Below, in pieces: positions 40,830 to 50,373 of a stretch of DNA of 64,000 nucleotides. The notes under the pieces are model-generated. The model was not told the origin of the DNA, ran no database searches, and was given only the letters and a program-made list of their open reading frames with translations. Location: NCBI GenBank assembly GCA_934446355.1, contig CAKSEC010000001.1:124001-188000 (forward strand), written 5' to 3'. A program made the position numbers and the translations under genes. This DNA is from an uncultured Oscillospiraceae bacterium (lineage in GTDB: Bacteria > Bacillota > Clostridia > Oscillospirales > Ruminococcaceae). Position 1 is the first letter of the stretch, and each line of letters starts with the position of its first letter.

Positions 40830-41718
40830 TGTCACATACCTTGTGAAAAAGGGCATATCCTCTGTCTGGAAGAACTTCCTGATGTCCTTCGCAAGCTTCA
40901 GCATTCTTATGGTCAGCCTGCTTCTGGTGGGCTGCTCAGTACTCCTGATGATGAACGTAAACACCATCATGAGCAATATAGAGGATACCAACGAAATAAC
41001 CATCTACCTTAAAGAGAACATCACCGACAGTCAGGTGGAGCATATCCGCTCCGTGCTTGAAAAGAACGGTGACATCTCCGACGTGCAGTACTATTCCAAG
41101 GAACAGGCACTTGAAGATTTCCGCGACAATATGGCGGAATACAGCGAACTTCTCGACTACCTTGACGAAAACCCCATGCCGGAAACGTTCCTTGTCCGCG
41201 TCAACGACCTTAGCAAGATACGCAGGGTGGTCGACACGATAAACGAGATAGAGGGCGTTGAACAGACCAAAGCCCCCTATGACTTCGCAAGCGTGCTTAT
41301 CCAGATACGCAACACGTTCTCCGTTATTGCAGGCGCAGTGCTCATCTCGCTGATAGTTGTGAGTATCGTTATCGTGTCCAACACTATACGCACAAGCGTT
41401 TTCACCCGCCGCAACGAAATAAACATCATGCGGTACGTCGGTGCGACCAGCGGCTTCATCAAGACCCCGTTCTTTGTGGAAGGTCTGTTCATCGGCGTAC
41501 TGGCAGGCGCAGCCTCATGGGGACTTACATGGCTGGTATACGATTCGGTATATTCACTGTTCTCCACCGACCTGACCCTGTGGCAGATGTTCGGATTCTA
41601 TGGGCTCACCCCGTTTGACGACATCATGTGGATAGTGCTTGCTGTGAACTGTGCGGCTGGCGCACTGCTGGGCGCAGTCGGAACGGTGTTCAGCACCGGA
41701 AAGTACCTTAGAGTCTGA
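40816..41718 (+). CDS. ftsX: Cell division protein FtsX (permease-like)
   Basis: The 300-residue protein has four membrane segments (about 22-50, 172-196, 225-248 and 270-292) and an extracellular loop between the first two (about 55-165), where FtsX binds its hydrolase partner. Cytoplasmic FTRRNEINIMRYVGAT is the conserved coupling region. ftsE overlaps its start. Confidence 0.94.
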   Translation: MRTSNVTYLVKKGISSVWKNFLMSFASFSILMVSLLLVGCSVLLMMNVNTIMSNIEDTNEITIYLKENITDSQVEHIRSVLEKNGDISDVQYYSKEQALEDFRDNMAEYSELLDYLDENPMPETFLVRVNDLSKIRRVVDTINEIEGVEQTKAPYDFASVLIQIRNTFSVIAGAVLISLIVVSIVIVSNTIRTSVFTRRNEINIMRYVGATSGFIKTPFFVEGLFIGVLAGAASWGLTWLVYDSVYSLFSTDLTLWQMFGFYGLTPFDDIMWIVLAVNCAAGALLGAVGTVFSTGKYLRV

Positions 41719-41733
41719 GAAAGGAACACAGCC

Positions 41734-42948
41734 TTGAATAAGAAGATATCTCTCGGTGTGGCGATAAGCCTTGTTGCCATCGGCTGCGCCATCACCTTTG
41801 TCCTGACGTGGACGGTATCGCTTAACGTATACAACTCCAAGATAGGCGTATCCGAAAAATACGAGGGCGTATACGCAAAGCTGCGTGAGATAGACGCCGC
41901 CGTCCGTCAGAATTACATCGGCACAGTCAACGACGATATGCTCGAAGCAAGCACGATAAACGGCTATATCGCCGGCACAGGCGACAAATACGCCTCATAT
42001 ATCGCCCCCTCGACATATTACGAACTGAAGCAAAGCTACGAGGGCGTGATACTCGGCGCAGGCTTTGACGCTGAGGAGGACGCCAGCGGCTACCTCAAGA
42101 TAACCACTGTGTACAAAGGAAGTTCCGCCGACCTAAACGGCGTGCGCTCCGGCGACATAATCACTGCGATAGACGGAAAAAGCCTGCTCTCCATGGAAAA
42201 GGGACAGGCGATGGAACGCCTTTCCGGTAATGTCGGCACACGTCTTGCGCTGCAGCTTCTGCGTGACGGCGAAAGCATTTCTGTGAACCTTATCCGCCAG
42301 CAGCTTGACATTGAATCGGTAAGTTCCCGCATAGTCCACAACAATATCGGCTATATCCAGCTGACCACGTTCAACGCCAAGACCGCCGAGCAGTTCTCTG
42401 ATGCGCTGAACTCCGTAACCGAAAACGGCGCAAAGGCGCTGATGATCGACGTCCGCCAGAACGGCGGCGGAACGATAAGTTCCCTCAAGCCTATCCTCAA
42501 CAAATTCGTGCCGTCGGCGATAGTCGCCACTGTCGAATATTCCGACAAGAGCCGCAAAACGCTCATCGAAACCGATTCCGAATCAGCGGCGGTTGACCCC
42601 GATATGCCGATAGTCGTGCTGACCGACACCGGCACGGTATCCGCAGCCGAACTGTTCGCAGCCGTGCTGAAAGACGAATGTGGAGCGCTGCTCATCGGTA
42701 CGCAGACGTTCGGCAAGGCTCTCATGCAGAACACCTACGAATTTTCTGACGGCAGCGCACTGACGCTCTCTGTCGGCAAGATATACACCCGCTCCGGCAC
42801 ATGGGGCGATTCCGGTCTGAAGCCTGATTATTCCGTGGAACTCGCCGCAGGCGCACTCCCCGGCAATATCGGCGACGACGCAGACTCCCAGCTTCAGAAA
42901 GCCATCGAGGTACTGACCCCGCTCATTCCCGCAGAAAGCGAGCAATAA
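41734..42948 (+). CDS. S41-family C-terminal processing peptidase (CtpA-like), TTG start
   Basis: The 404-residue secreted or membrane-anchored protease has a signal/anchor segment at about 7-30. A PDZ domain (about 100-185: GVRSGDIITAIDGKSLLSM) precedes the S41 core, with substrate-binding RQNGGG (241-246) and the Ser-Lys dyad Ser303 (TVSAAE) and Lys328 (TFGKAL). TTG 41734 is the start, 8 nt behind AAAGGA. It directly follows ftsX (15-nt gap), where many Firmicutes encode a peptidoglycan hydrolase; here the protease may process the envelope factor acting with FtsEX. Confidence 0.9.
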   Translation: MNKKISLGVAISLVAIGCAITFVLTWTVSLNVYNSKIGVSEKYEGVYAKLREIDAAVRQNYIGTVNDDMLEASTINGYIAGTGDKYASYIAPSTYYELKQSYEGVILGAGFDAEEDASGYLKITTVYKGSSADLNGVRSGDIITAIDGKSLLSMEKGQAMERLSGNVGTRLALQLLRDGESISVNLIRQQLDIESVSSRIVHNNIGYIQLTTFNAKTAEQFSDALNSVTENGAKALMIDVRQNGGGTISSLKPILNKFVPSAIVATVEYSDKSRKTLIETDSESAAVDPDMPIVVLTDTGTVSAAELFAAVLKDECGALLIGTQTFGKALMQNTYEFSDGSALTLSVGKIYTRSGTWGDSGLKPDYSVELAAGALPGNIGDDADSQLQKAIEVLTPLIPAESEQ

Positions 42949-43036
42949 AACGATTTTTCGCCCCGACAGCTTTGAAGCTGTTCGGGTACAAAATAAATCC
43001 GCAGCCCCGGCTGCAAGTAATTTGGAGGACATTTAC

Positions 43037-43525
43037 ATGAACAAGCCTACGACAAAACTGACCAAATCAGGCGTTAAAAAGCTCGAAGCAGAGCTTGAAA
43101 ACCTCAAGACAGTCGTCCGCCCTGAGATCGCAGCCAAGATAAAAATGGCGCGCTCCTTCGGCGACCTTTCCGAGAACAGCGAATATGATGAAGCAAAGAA
43201 CGAGCAGGGACTTATCGAATCCCGTATCGCTGAAATAGAGCAGACTCTCGCACACGCCGTGATTCTTGACGACGACGAGATATCCACCGAAAAGGTAGGC
43301 ATAGGAAACGTTGTCACTATCCTCGATATCGAAATGGAAGAAGAAATGACATTCCAGATAGTCGGCACAAGCGAAGCGAACATCGACAAGGGACATATGT
43401 CTGACGAGTCCCCCATCGGCGCAGCCCTCATCGGTCACGCAGTAGGCGATACCGTCACAGTAGAAGCACCCTCAGGCGAGATACAGTTCAAAATACTCAC
43501 CATTTCCAAGAAGGAGGAAGACTGA
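43037..43525 (+). CDS. greA: Transcription elongation factor GreA
   Basis: The 162-residue protein rescues backtracked RNA polymerase by stimulating transcript cleavage. The coiled-coil contains GDLSENSEYDEAKNEQG with the acidic tip (D/E residues about 41-44), and the C-terminal FKBP-like domain has ESPIGAALIGHAVGDTV. ATG 43037 has GGAGG 8 nt upstream. It is 3 nt before lysS, a common pairing. Confidence 0.95.
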   Translation: MNKPTTKLTKSGVKKLEAELENLKTVVRPEIAAKIKMARSFGDLSENSEYDEAKNEQGLIESRIAEIEQTLAHAVILDDDEISTEKVGIGNVVTILDIEMEEEMTFQIVGTSEANIDKGHMSDESPIGAALIGHAVGDTVTVEAPSGEIQFKILTISKKEED

Positions 43526-43528
43526 TAA

Positions 43529-45049
43529 ATGGCAGACGAGATAGAACAGCAGGCAGGCGGTCAGACAGAAGAACTCACCGCCGAGCAGCTTGACGAACAG
43601 CACCGTGTAAGGCTCGAAAAGCTTGCCGCACTCAAGGCAGCAGGCAAGGACCCCTACACCATCACAAAATATAACGTTACCATCTCCAACATTGAGATAA
43701 GAGAGCGTTTCGAGCAGCTTGAAAACACCGACGTTGCCATAGCCGGCAGAATGATGACCCGCCGTATCATGGGCAAGGCAAGCTTCATGGATATCCGCGA
43801 CGGCTCCGACAGAATGCAGGTTTATGTGCGCAAGGACGACGTCGGCGAAGAAGCATACGCAGACTTCAAAAAGTGGGACCTCGGCGATATCATCGGCATA
43901 AAGGGCAAGGTTTTCCGCACCAAGATGGGCGAAATCTCCGTCCATGCCGAAGAAATAGTCCTGCTGTCCAAGTCCCTGCTTCCTCTCCCTGAGAAGTGGC
44001 ACGGTCTGAAGGACAAGGAGGAGCGCTACAGAAAGCGTTACCTCGACCTCATCGCAAACCCTGAGAACAAGGACACTTTCGTAAAGCGTTCCCGCATTCT
44101 GCGTGAGATACGTGCATTCCTTGATGGTCACGGCTACCTTGAGGTAGACACCCCAACGCTCCTCACTCTGGAGATAGGCGCAGCCGCACGTCCGTTCAAG
44201 ACCCACCACAATGCCCTTGATATTGATATGTACCTGCGTATCGAAACCGAGCTTTACCTGAAGCGCCTGATTGTCGGCGGCTTCGACCGGGTCTACGAGG
44301 TTGGCAGGATATTCCGCAATGAGGGCATGGACGCAACCCACAATCCCGAATTTACCACTATCGAAATGTATCAGGCATACCTTGATTATTTCGGCATGAT
44401 GGACCTCATCGAGGAACTTTACCGCACCGTCACCCTCAATGTCTGCGGCACGGACACCGTGACATATCAGGGCAAGGAGATCGCAGTCGGCAAGCCGTGG
44501 GAGCGTCTGACCATGATAGACGCAGTAAAGAAGTACGCCGGCGTGGACTACTACAGCTGGGCTGACGACGCTGCTGCAAGGGCTTGCGCTAAGGAACACC
44601 ACGTTGAGGACGACCTTAACGAGAACTCCACCAAGGGACACGTACTTATTGCATTCTTTGAAGCATTCGTTGAAGATAAGCTGATACAGCCCACGATAAT
44701 TTACGATTACCCCGTTGAAAACTCGCCTCTCGCCAAGAGAAAGGCAGAGTTCCCCGCTTTCACAGAGCGTTTTGAGTACTTCATCAACGGCACCGAGTTC
44801 GGCAACGCATTCTCCGAGCTCAACGACCCCATCGACCAGAAGGAGCGCTTCGTGAAGCAGGTGGCTGCAAAGCGTGCGCAGGGCGGAAACGACGCTCAGG
44901 TGGACGAGGACTTCATCACTGCTCTGGAATACGGTCTGCCCCCGACAGGCGGACTTGGCTTCGGCTTTGACCGTCTTGTTATGCTGCTGACAGACTCTGC
45001 CAGCATAAGAGATGTGCTTCTTTTCCCGACAATGCGCCCCGAAAAGTAA
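43529..45049 (+). CDS. lysS: Lysyl-tRNA synthetase, class II
   Basis: The 506-residue enzyme has an N-terminal OB anticodon-binding domain (about 60-170: VAIAGRMMTRRIMGKASFMDIRD). The class II motifs follow: motif 1 GYLEVDTPTL, motif 2 FRNEGMDATHNPEFTTIE and motif 3 GGLGFGFDRLVMLL. GAGG precedes ATG. It follows greA closely. Confidence 0.96.
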   Translation: MADEIEQQAGGQTEELTAEQLDEQHRVRLEKLAALKAAGKDPYTITKYNVTISNIEIRERFEQLENTDVAIAGRMMTRRIMGKASFMDIRDGSDRMQVYVRKDDVGEEAYADFKKWDLGDIIGIKGKVFRTKMGEISVHAEEIVLLSKSLLPLPEKWHGLKDKEERYRKRYLDLIANPENKDTFVKRSRILREIRAFLDGHGYLEVDTPTLLTLEIGAAARPFKTHHNALDIDMYLRIETELYLKRLIVGGFDRVYEVGRIFRNEGMDATHNPEFTTIEMYQAYLDYFGMMDLIEELYRTVTLNVCGTDTVTYQGKEIAVGKPWERLTMIDAVKKYAGVDYYSWADDAAARACAKEHHVEDDLNENSTKGHVLIAFFEAFVEDKLIQPTIIYDYPVENSPLAKRKAEFPAFTERFEYFINGTEFGNAFSELNDPIDQKERFVKQVAAKRAQGGNDAQVDEDFITALEYGLPPTGGLGFGFDRLVMLLTDSASIRDVLLFPTMRPEK

Positions 45050-45061
45050 GGCAATCAATAA

Positions 45062-45088
45062 TCGACCCGCCCAGTGTTGGTGCGGGTC
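45062..45088 (+). terminator. Possible terminator after lysS
   Basis: CGACCCGC and GCGGGTCG form an 8-bp stem with an 11-nt loop. The T content that follows (CTATTTATT) is modest. Confidence 0.5.
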
Positions 45089-45121
45089 GAACGACTATTT
45101 ATTAAGATTAGTGCAGATAAT

Positions 45122-45526
45122 TTGAGCGAAAAACGGGGTGGCATTACGGACAAGCTAAAAGACTTCATCAGCCGTCACAGGTATGATATCATCAGGGCTG
45201 CCGCCGCACTTGCAGCAAGCCTTGCAGTAATGCTGCTTCTCCCCGCCATGATAATGGGTATATCGCCGGATATGGGAATGATGGTGTGCATTGCGCTGTT
45301 TTTCTTTATCGACCCGATATTCTCGCTGGCGGCGGGGATATACGCAGGAAGAGATATAAAGAACCGCTGGTATATTTCAGCTTTCCCGCCGGCGGCGTTT
45401 CTTTTTGGCTCATCAGTGGCTTTCGGTGCGTCAGCGTCGGAATTTACCATATATACGATCATATACGCTGCCATCTCGATCCCGGTCATGTTTTTTACGT
45501 ATCTGGTTAAGAAACACGCCGAATAG
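45122..45526 (+). CDS. Small unknown membrane protein, start uncertain
   Basis: The protein has about 134 residues with three or four membrane segments (AAAALAASLAVMLLLPAMIMG, MVCIALFFFIDPIFSLAAGIY, SAFPPAAFLFGSSVAFG and FTIYTIIYAAISIPVMFFTYLV). No ATG is present at the 5' end. TTG 45122 (MSEKRGG) has no clear ribosome binding site. ATT 45143 (then TDKLKDF) lies directly behind GGGGTG and gives a natural N-terminus. The family is not recognised. It precedes the next gene by 43 nt. Confidence 0.6.
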   Translation: MSEKRGGITDKLKDFISRHRYDIIRAAAALAASLAVMLLLPAMIMGISPDMGMMVCIALFFFIDPIFSLAAGIYAGRDIKNRWYISAFPPAAFLFGSSVAFGASASEFTIYTIIYAAISIPVMFFTYLVKKHAE

Positions 45527-45569
45527 ACCGCCTCGGCGAAAGCTGAAAACTCCCACAGGAGGGAAATCA

Positions 45570-46547
45570 ATGTCAGATAACAACATCGAAAACAACAAAG
45601 ACGCAGACCAGAAGCCGCAGTATACGCCGCTCCTCTCGGACGACGACGGCAGCGCACAGCCAGTACGCCGCCGCAAAAAAGACCCCATGGCTCAGGTACG
45701 CAAAGAGATAGAGGAGCAGCAGCGCCAGCAGCGTGAAAAAGCAGAACTGCTGAAACTCCGTCAGGGACTCATCGACGAAAGCGACGAGATACCCGAAGAA
45801 CAGGAACCGCCCAAATACGAAAAGCCCAAGGGCTGGAAAGCGATCGAAAACTTCTTCTATCACTACAAATGGACGTTTTTCGGTACGATATTCGGCGTGG
45901 CTCTCGCCACATTCCTGACGGTGCAGATAGTGACCCGCGAGCAATACGACCTGTATGTTCTGGCGATATCCACCTCCAGTTCCAGCGGTATTTTCACAAA
46001 AACCGACGATATCGCGGTCGCACTCGAACGTTACTGCCCTGATTTTGACGGAAACGGCTATGTGCACGTGGCTGTGAACTACATTGACCTGTCCACCGAA
46101 AGCGGATATTCGCAGTACACCGACGTCAACGAGCAGAAGTTCTCAGCCGAGCTTTTCTCCGGCAACAGCCAGTTCTACATAGCTGACGAGGGCATAATCG
46201 CCAAGATAAACACCTTTGCCGCAAGTTCCAGCCATGCCTACGGCGAAACCATCGAGGCAGTGCCTGAGGATACGCTAACCCTGCAGTTTTTCACCGATTA
46301 CACTGAGAAATACCCCGACGCAGTGCTTTTTGCCGACTGCGGAATTCAGGTCAACCAGACTCCCCTCGCCGACGAAGCACGCTGGAAAAGCTGCCCCGAT
46401 ACTGTCGGCATATATGTAAGAGAGGAGTTCCAGAATATGACCGGAAACTCCTCCGAAGCCATCGAGCAGCGGCGCCGTGCAAATATCGTGCTCGAAAACA
46501 TCATGAACAACAATATCGTCAATCCCGACTGGCACGGAAAGCAGTAA
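45570..46547 (+). CDS. Unknown single-pass membrane protein
   Basis: The 325-residue protein has a charged, coiled-coil-prone cytoplasmic N-terminus (about 1-85, rich in Lys, Arg, Glu, Gln). One membrane segment follows at about 98-120 (WTFFGTIFGVALATFLTVQIV), then a 200-residue extracellular part with aromatic and acidic residues. Family not recognised. ATG follows AGGAGGG. It probably shares a message with the small membrane protein upstream. Confidence 0.65.
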   Translation: MSDNNIENNKDADQKPQYTPLLSDDDGSAQPVRRRKKDPMAQVRKEIEEQQRQQREKAELLKLRQGLIDESDEIPEEQEPPKYEKPKGWKAIENFFYHYKWTFFGTIFGVALATFLTVQIVTREQYDLYVLAISTSSSSGIFTKTDDIAVALERYCPDFDGNGYVHVAVNYIDLSTESGYSQYTDVNEQKFSAELFSGNSQFYIADEGIIAKINTFAASSSHAYGETIEAVPEDTLTLQFFTDYTEKYPDAVLFADCGIQVNQTPLADEARWKSCPDTVGIYVREEFQNMTGNSSEAIEQRRRANIVLENIMNNNIVNPDWHGKQ

Positions 46548-46685
46548 CCCCCCCGCCGGTTCAGCTGAGCCGTATATCAGCAGGCTTGCTGCTGACCGGC
46601 GAAAGCTGCTGCGGCTCCTCGCTGCGCTGCTTTTTCCCCGCCGAGATATCGCAGGGTATTTTCTCCGGATATGTCGCCCTGCCGC

Positions 46686-47129
46686 TCACAGATAGCTTTT
46701 CAGGTGGTCGCAGAAATCCTGCTCCCTGCGCAGAAGTTCCTGAGCGTCATTGCGTATCCTGTTCTCTGCATTCTTAGAGGAATTGACTGAATGCTGCATA
46801 TCTATTATGCCCATGGTCGTACCACGTATCATGAGCGAAGCAATATTCTTGCTGCTCCTGTTGTTTGCAGTTTTCATTGCAATACCCATTCGTGACATCA
46901 TCTTGGTATAAACCGGGTACGGGTGCGGCACTCCGCCTCGGCGCACTATTTCCGTGCGTGTCTGTGCGGCTACCTCCCTGTACCTGTCGCGCTGTGCGGA
47001 TATCTCGCCCGCAAGCCTCTTGTTCGGGCAGCGTTTGAGCACCTCCCCTGAGGAATCATACGCCATTTCCGCATTTCTGTATACGCTGCCGAGTATCTCT
47101 GCACTCTGCCTGTTCTTGTAATCGCTCAT
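46686..47129 (-). CDS. Unknown all-helical protein
   Basis: The 147-residue protein is predicted wholly helical and soluble, with a long early helix (SAEILGSVYRNAEMAYDSSGEVLK), a loop containing HPYPVY and a C-terminal helix rich in Glu, Arg and Gln. Size and heptad pattern resemble ferritin-like or DUF2383-type bundles, but no metal-ligand ExxH pair is seen. It is single, on the minus strand between plus-strand genes. Confidence 0.6.
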   Translation of the reverse strand: MSDYKNRQSAEILGSVYRNAEMAYDSSGEVLKRCPNKRLAGEISAQRDRYREVAAQTRTEIVRRGGVPHPYPVYTKMMSRMGIAMKTANNRSSKNIASLMIRGTTMGIIDMQHSVNSSKNAENRIRNDAQELLRREQDFCDHLKSYL

Positions 47130-47221
47130 ATCCAGTACCTCTCATTCCTGAAAAATGTGTTGAAAGTATTATCTCACCACAAGCATGAATTAATCAAGGA
47201 ATTTTTTTGAAAGGAACCCAA

Positions 47222-47824
47222 ATGAAAAGACAGCCATTCTACGTCCTTATGCTGAAAGGCTTCGGATATATCGTTCTCGCAAACGCTTTGTGCCTTTTTG
47301 TTACAATGGCGCTGAGTATGTTCAGCTCAATGTTTGGCGATTTTGGCGCAGATGTCATTTTTGATATAATTATGATAATTTGCACCACTCTCATCTTCTA
47401 TATGCTGATATTCACCGTGGCATGGAAAGACGGCTGCCGTGAACGCAGCTTAATGAAAAACCACCGTGTGGAAGCACCGCTGAAGCACCGCTGGATCTTT
47501 CTGGGGCTTCTGATGTTCGCATTCGCCGTTCTCCCCACTATTATATTGCTGCTCAACAAGCTTTTCTTCCCGCAGGAGGACACGTTCCTGATGTACCGTT
47601 TCATAAGCGGCAGTTCTTACCCGTTCATTCTGAGTTTCGTGCCGTCGCCCGACCTCGCCACCAAGGCGTGGATACCGACGGATTACCGCCAGATAGACAA
47701 TATGTCGGTGCTTTTCCCCGCGCTCATGCTGATATATTACGTGTTTATCCCGCCGGTGACTCAGCTTGGCTGGCACTTCGGCTACACCGACAAATTCAAC
47801 TCCGAAAAGATGATGTACAAATGA
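47222..47824 (+). CDS. Unknown polytopic membrane protein
   Basis: The 200-residue protein has four clear membrane segments (about 10-35, 40-65, 92-115 and 172-190) separated by short basic loops (RSLMKNHRVEAPLKHRW). No family signature recognised. ATG 47222 follows GAAAGGA. It may be transcribed alone; the secDF promoter follows it. Confidence 0.65.
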   Translation: MKRQPFYVLMLKGFGYIVLANALCLFVTMALSMFSSMFGDFGADVIFDIIMIICTTLIFYMLIFTVAWKDGCRERSLMKNHRVEAPLKHRWIFLGLLMFAFAVLPTIILLLNKLFFPQEDTFLMYRFISGSSYPFILSFVPSPDLATKAWIPTDYRQIDNMSVLFPALMLIYYVFIPPVTQLGWHFGYTDKFNSEKMMYK

Positions 47825-47851
47825 ACGATTCGTCTTTTTGAATATTCCCTA

Positions 47852-47880
47852 TTGACTATTTCCCCATTTTATATTATAAT
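47852..47880 (+). promoter_or_regulatory. Promoter of secDF
   Basis: TTGACT (47852-47857), 17 nt, TATAAT (47875-47880). The leader before the TTG start is about 60 nt. Confidence 0.8.
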
Positions 47881-47945
47881 AGAATGGTATGATTATAATT
47901 ACGGCGGGTCTTCCTGCCGTCAAAGTGAAATGGAGTGAGCTACTT

Positions 47946-50306
47946 TTGAAGAAAAAAATCGGAAAACCAGTGTTCTTCGTCGTTGCCATTCTTATCGTTG
48001 CGTTCTCATTATTGTCTACGCTGGGAATAAGCACCCGCTACGGCGATAACAAAACCACGATAATCGCAGGCATAGACGATATCAGATGGGGAATAGATAT
48101 CCGCGGTGGCGTAAATGTCACCTTTGGCGTTCCCGATGATTATGCAGCAAACCACGACGTGACATCAGACGACCTGAATGCAGCAAAGTCGATAATCGAA
48201 ACACGTCTTGTGAACCAGAGCATAAACGACTATGAAGTTTTCGCAGATCTGGGTGCAAACAACATAATCGTGCGCTTCCCGTGGCAGGCTGACGACAACA
48301 GCTTCAACCCTGAGGAAGCAGTCAAGGAGATAGGTGCAACTGCAATGCTCAGCTTCCGCATGGGCTACAGCGGCGACCTTGAGGACGGCCAGACCTACGA
48401 AGATCTTCCGCTCGTGCTTGAGGGCAAGGACGTTGCACGTGCCGGCGTCGGCAGAGAGCCCGACCAGACGGACACCTACGTTGTTCAGCTTGAGTTGAAC
48501 GACAGCGGTAAGGAGGCTTTCAAGGAAGCTACCACCACTGCTAAGGAAACCGGCGGCAGGATCTCCATCTGGATGGACGACAACCAGATAAGCGCCCCCA
48601 CAGTAAGCGCAGTTATAGCAGACGGACAGGCTTCCATCTCCGGCAACTATTCCGGCGAGGACGGCTACAACGAGGCAAAGAAGCTCGCCGACATGATAAA
48701 CGGCGGTTCGCTTCCGTTCAAGCTGGAGATAAAGAACCTCTCCACCATCTCCCCTGTACTCGGTACCGGCGCACGTGACGCAATGGGTATCGCAGGCGTT
48801 ATCGCATTTATCGTTATCGCAATATTCATGATAGGCTACTACCGTCTGCCCGGCTTTGTCGCAGTCATTGCGCTTGCAGGTCAGGTAGCAGGTATGTTCG
48901 CAGCAACAACTGGCTTCTTCGGCTTCAATGCAAGCAGCACGCTGACAATCCCCGGTATCGCAGGTATTATCCTGTCGATAGGTATGGGCGTTGACGCAAA
49001 CGTTCTTTCCGCCGAGCGTATCCGTGAGGAACTGAAAGCCGGCAGAACAATAGACGGTGCAATCAAGAACGGCTTCCAGAGAGGCTTCACAGCTATCCTC
49101 GACTCCAACCTTACCATCATCATTGTCGCAGTTATCCTTATGCTGGTGTTCGGCACATGGTTCGGCGCTTCAACAGACGGTACTATCTATTCATTCGGCT
49201 TCACACTGCTTGTCGGCGTTGTCATGAACTTCATCATGGCTTGCTGGGCGACCAGACTTATGACAATGTCGCTTTCCAAGTTCAAAGCGTTCAGAAAGCC
49301 GTGGCTCTACGGCGGCGAAAAGACTGCCCCCGCACAGCCTGAAGCTGTTGCTTCCAACGGTCCCTCAGCGCCCGAAACCACAGGTCCTGACTTCGTGTCC
49401 AAGACCAAGGTATTCACGATCATTTCCGGCGCAATAATCGTTCTTACGATAATCGCGACCTTTGTCCTCGGCGTTAAGGTAGATATCCGCTTCAAGGGCG
49501 GTACAATGCTCACCTACAGCTATTCCGGCGAGATCGACGACTCCGGCATAGCAACCGTTAAATCGGCTATCGCAGCCATAGGCAATGTTCCCGACGTGTC
49601 CGTGACCACGGGTACAAGCTTCACCGGCGGACTGAACACAATGGTCGTATCCTTTGCAGCCGATGAAAAGATGGACGATGAAACCCTGAACGCCATCAGC
49701 GCAGCAGTAGAGGGCGCACTCCCCGAAAACGAGGTCGATAATATCGACACCACCAACGTAAGTGCTTCCTCCGGTAGTGCATTCTTCATCTCCTGCCTTA
49801 TCGCAGTAATTGCCGCATTCGCCCTGCTGGCTGTCTACATTGCATTCAGATTCCAGAAGATAGGCGGTCTTATGGCAGGTATAATCGCAATAATCTGCCT
49901 GCTTCACGATATCGTGATAACCTACGCAGTCTATGTATTCGCAGGTATGTCGCTTGATTCCAACTTCATGGCTGTTATACTGACCCTGCTTGGCTACTCT
50001 ATAAACAACACCATCATCATCTACGACCGTCTTCGTGAGAACCGTGCAAAGCATGGCACCAAGTTCACCGACGCTGAGCTTGTAAACCTCTCGATAAATC
50101 AAACGCTTCCCCGCTCGATAATCACCACCGCCACAACCGTTTCGGCAATGGTATCCGTATCAATAGTCTGCGCCCTCATGGGTACGACCTCGATACTGAC
50201 GTTCTCCATTCCGCTCGCATTCGGTATGCTGGTAGGCTTCTACAGCTCAGTATGCCTCGCAGGTCCGCTGTGGATCTGGGTAAAGGGCAGAAAGAAAAAC
50301 TCCTGA
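47946..50306 (+). CDS. secDF: Fused protein-export membrane protein SecDF (TTG start)
   Basis: The 786-residue RND-superfamily protein uses the proton gradient to pull secreted proteins out of SecYEG. SecD (about 1-470): a first membrane helix, the periplasmic P1 region with GIDIRGGVNVTFG (the D-x-x-G-G motif) and GIAGIILSIGMGVDANVLSAERIREEL. SecF (about 490-786): DIRFKGGTMLTYSY and LTLLGYSINNTIIIYDRLREN. Separate in Gram-negatives, fused in many Firmicutes. TTG 47946 lies behind GGAGTGAG; the frame open from 47889 has no ribosome binding site. A strong terminator follows. Confidence 0.93.
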   Translation: MKKKIGKPVFFVVAILIVAFSLLSTLGISTRYGDNKTTIIAGIDDIRWGIDIRGGVNVTFGVPDDYAANHDVTSDDLNAAKSIIETRLVNQSINDYEVFADLGANNIIVRFPWQADDNSFNPEEAVKEIGATAMLSFRMGYSGDLEDGQTYEDLPLVLEGKDVARAGVGREPDQTDTYVVQLELNDSGKEAFKEATTTAKETGGRISIWMDDNQISAPTVSAVIADGQASISGNYSGEDGYNEAKKLADMINGGSLPFKLEIKNLSTISPVLGTGARDAMGIAGVIAFIVIAIFMIGYYRLPGFVAVIALAGQVAGMFAATTGFFGFNASSTLTIPGIAGIILSIGMGVDANVLSAERIREELKAGRTIDGAIKNGFQRGFTAILDSNLTIIIVAVILMLVFGTWFGASTDGTIYSFGFTLLVGVVMNFIMACWATRLMTMSLSKFKAFRKPWLYGGEKTAPAQPEAVASNGPSAPETTGPDFVSKTKVFTIISGAIIVLTIIATFVLGVKVDIRFKGGTMLTYSYSGEIDDSGIATVKSAIAAIGNVPDVSVTTGTSFTGGLNTMVVSFAADEKMDDETLNAISAAVEGALPENEVDNIDTTNVSASSGSAFFISCLIAVIAAFALLAVYIAFRFQKIGGLMAGIIAIICLLHDIVITYAVYVFAGMSLDSNFMAVILTLLGYSINNTIIIYDRLRENRAKHGTKFTDAELVNLSINQTLPRSIITTATTVSAMVSVSIVCALMGTTSILTFSIPLAFGMLVGFYSSVCLAGPLWIWVKGRKKNS

Positions 50307-50325
50307 TCCTGCATTATGAACTAAG

Positions 50326-50356
50326 AAAAGGCTGTGAGAAAATCACAGCCTTTTTT
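50326..50356 (+). terminator. Terminator after secDF (bidirectional)
   Basis: AAAAGGCTGTGA / TCACAGCCTTTT forms a 12-bp stem with a 5-nt loop and T run. The mirrored A run lets it also end the convergent lipoprotein gene. Confidence 0.9.
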
Positions 50357-50373
50357 ATATTCAGGGTATCCTG

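Noticed and set aside
43472..45058. Open frame of 528 codons antisense to lysS
   Set aside because: It covers lysS almost exactly. LysS is certain from its class II motifs, and the antisense product shows no recognisable domain.
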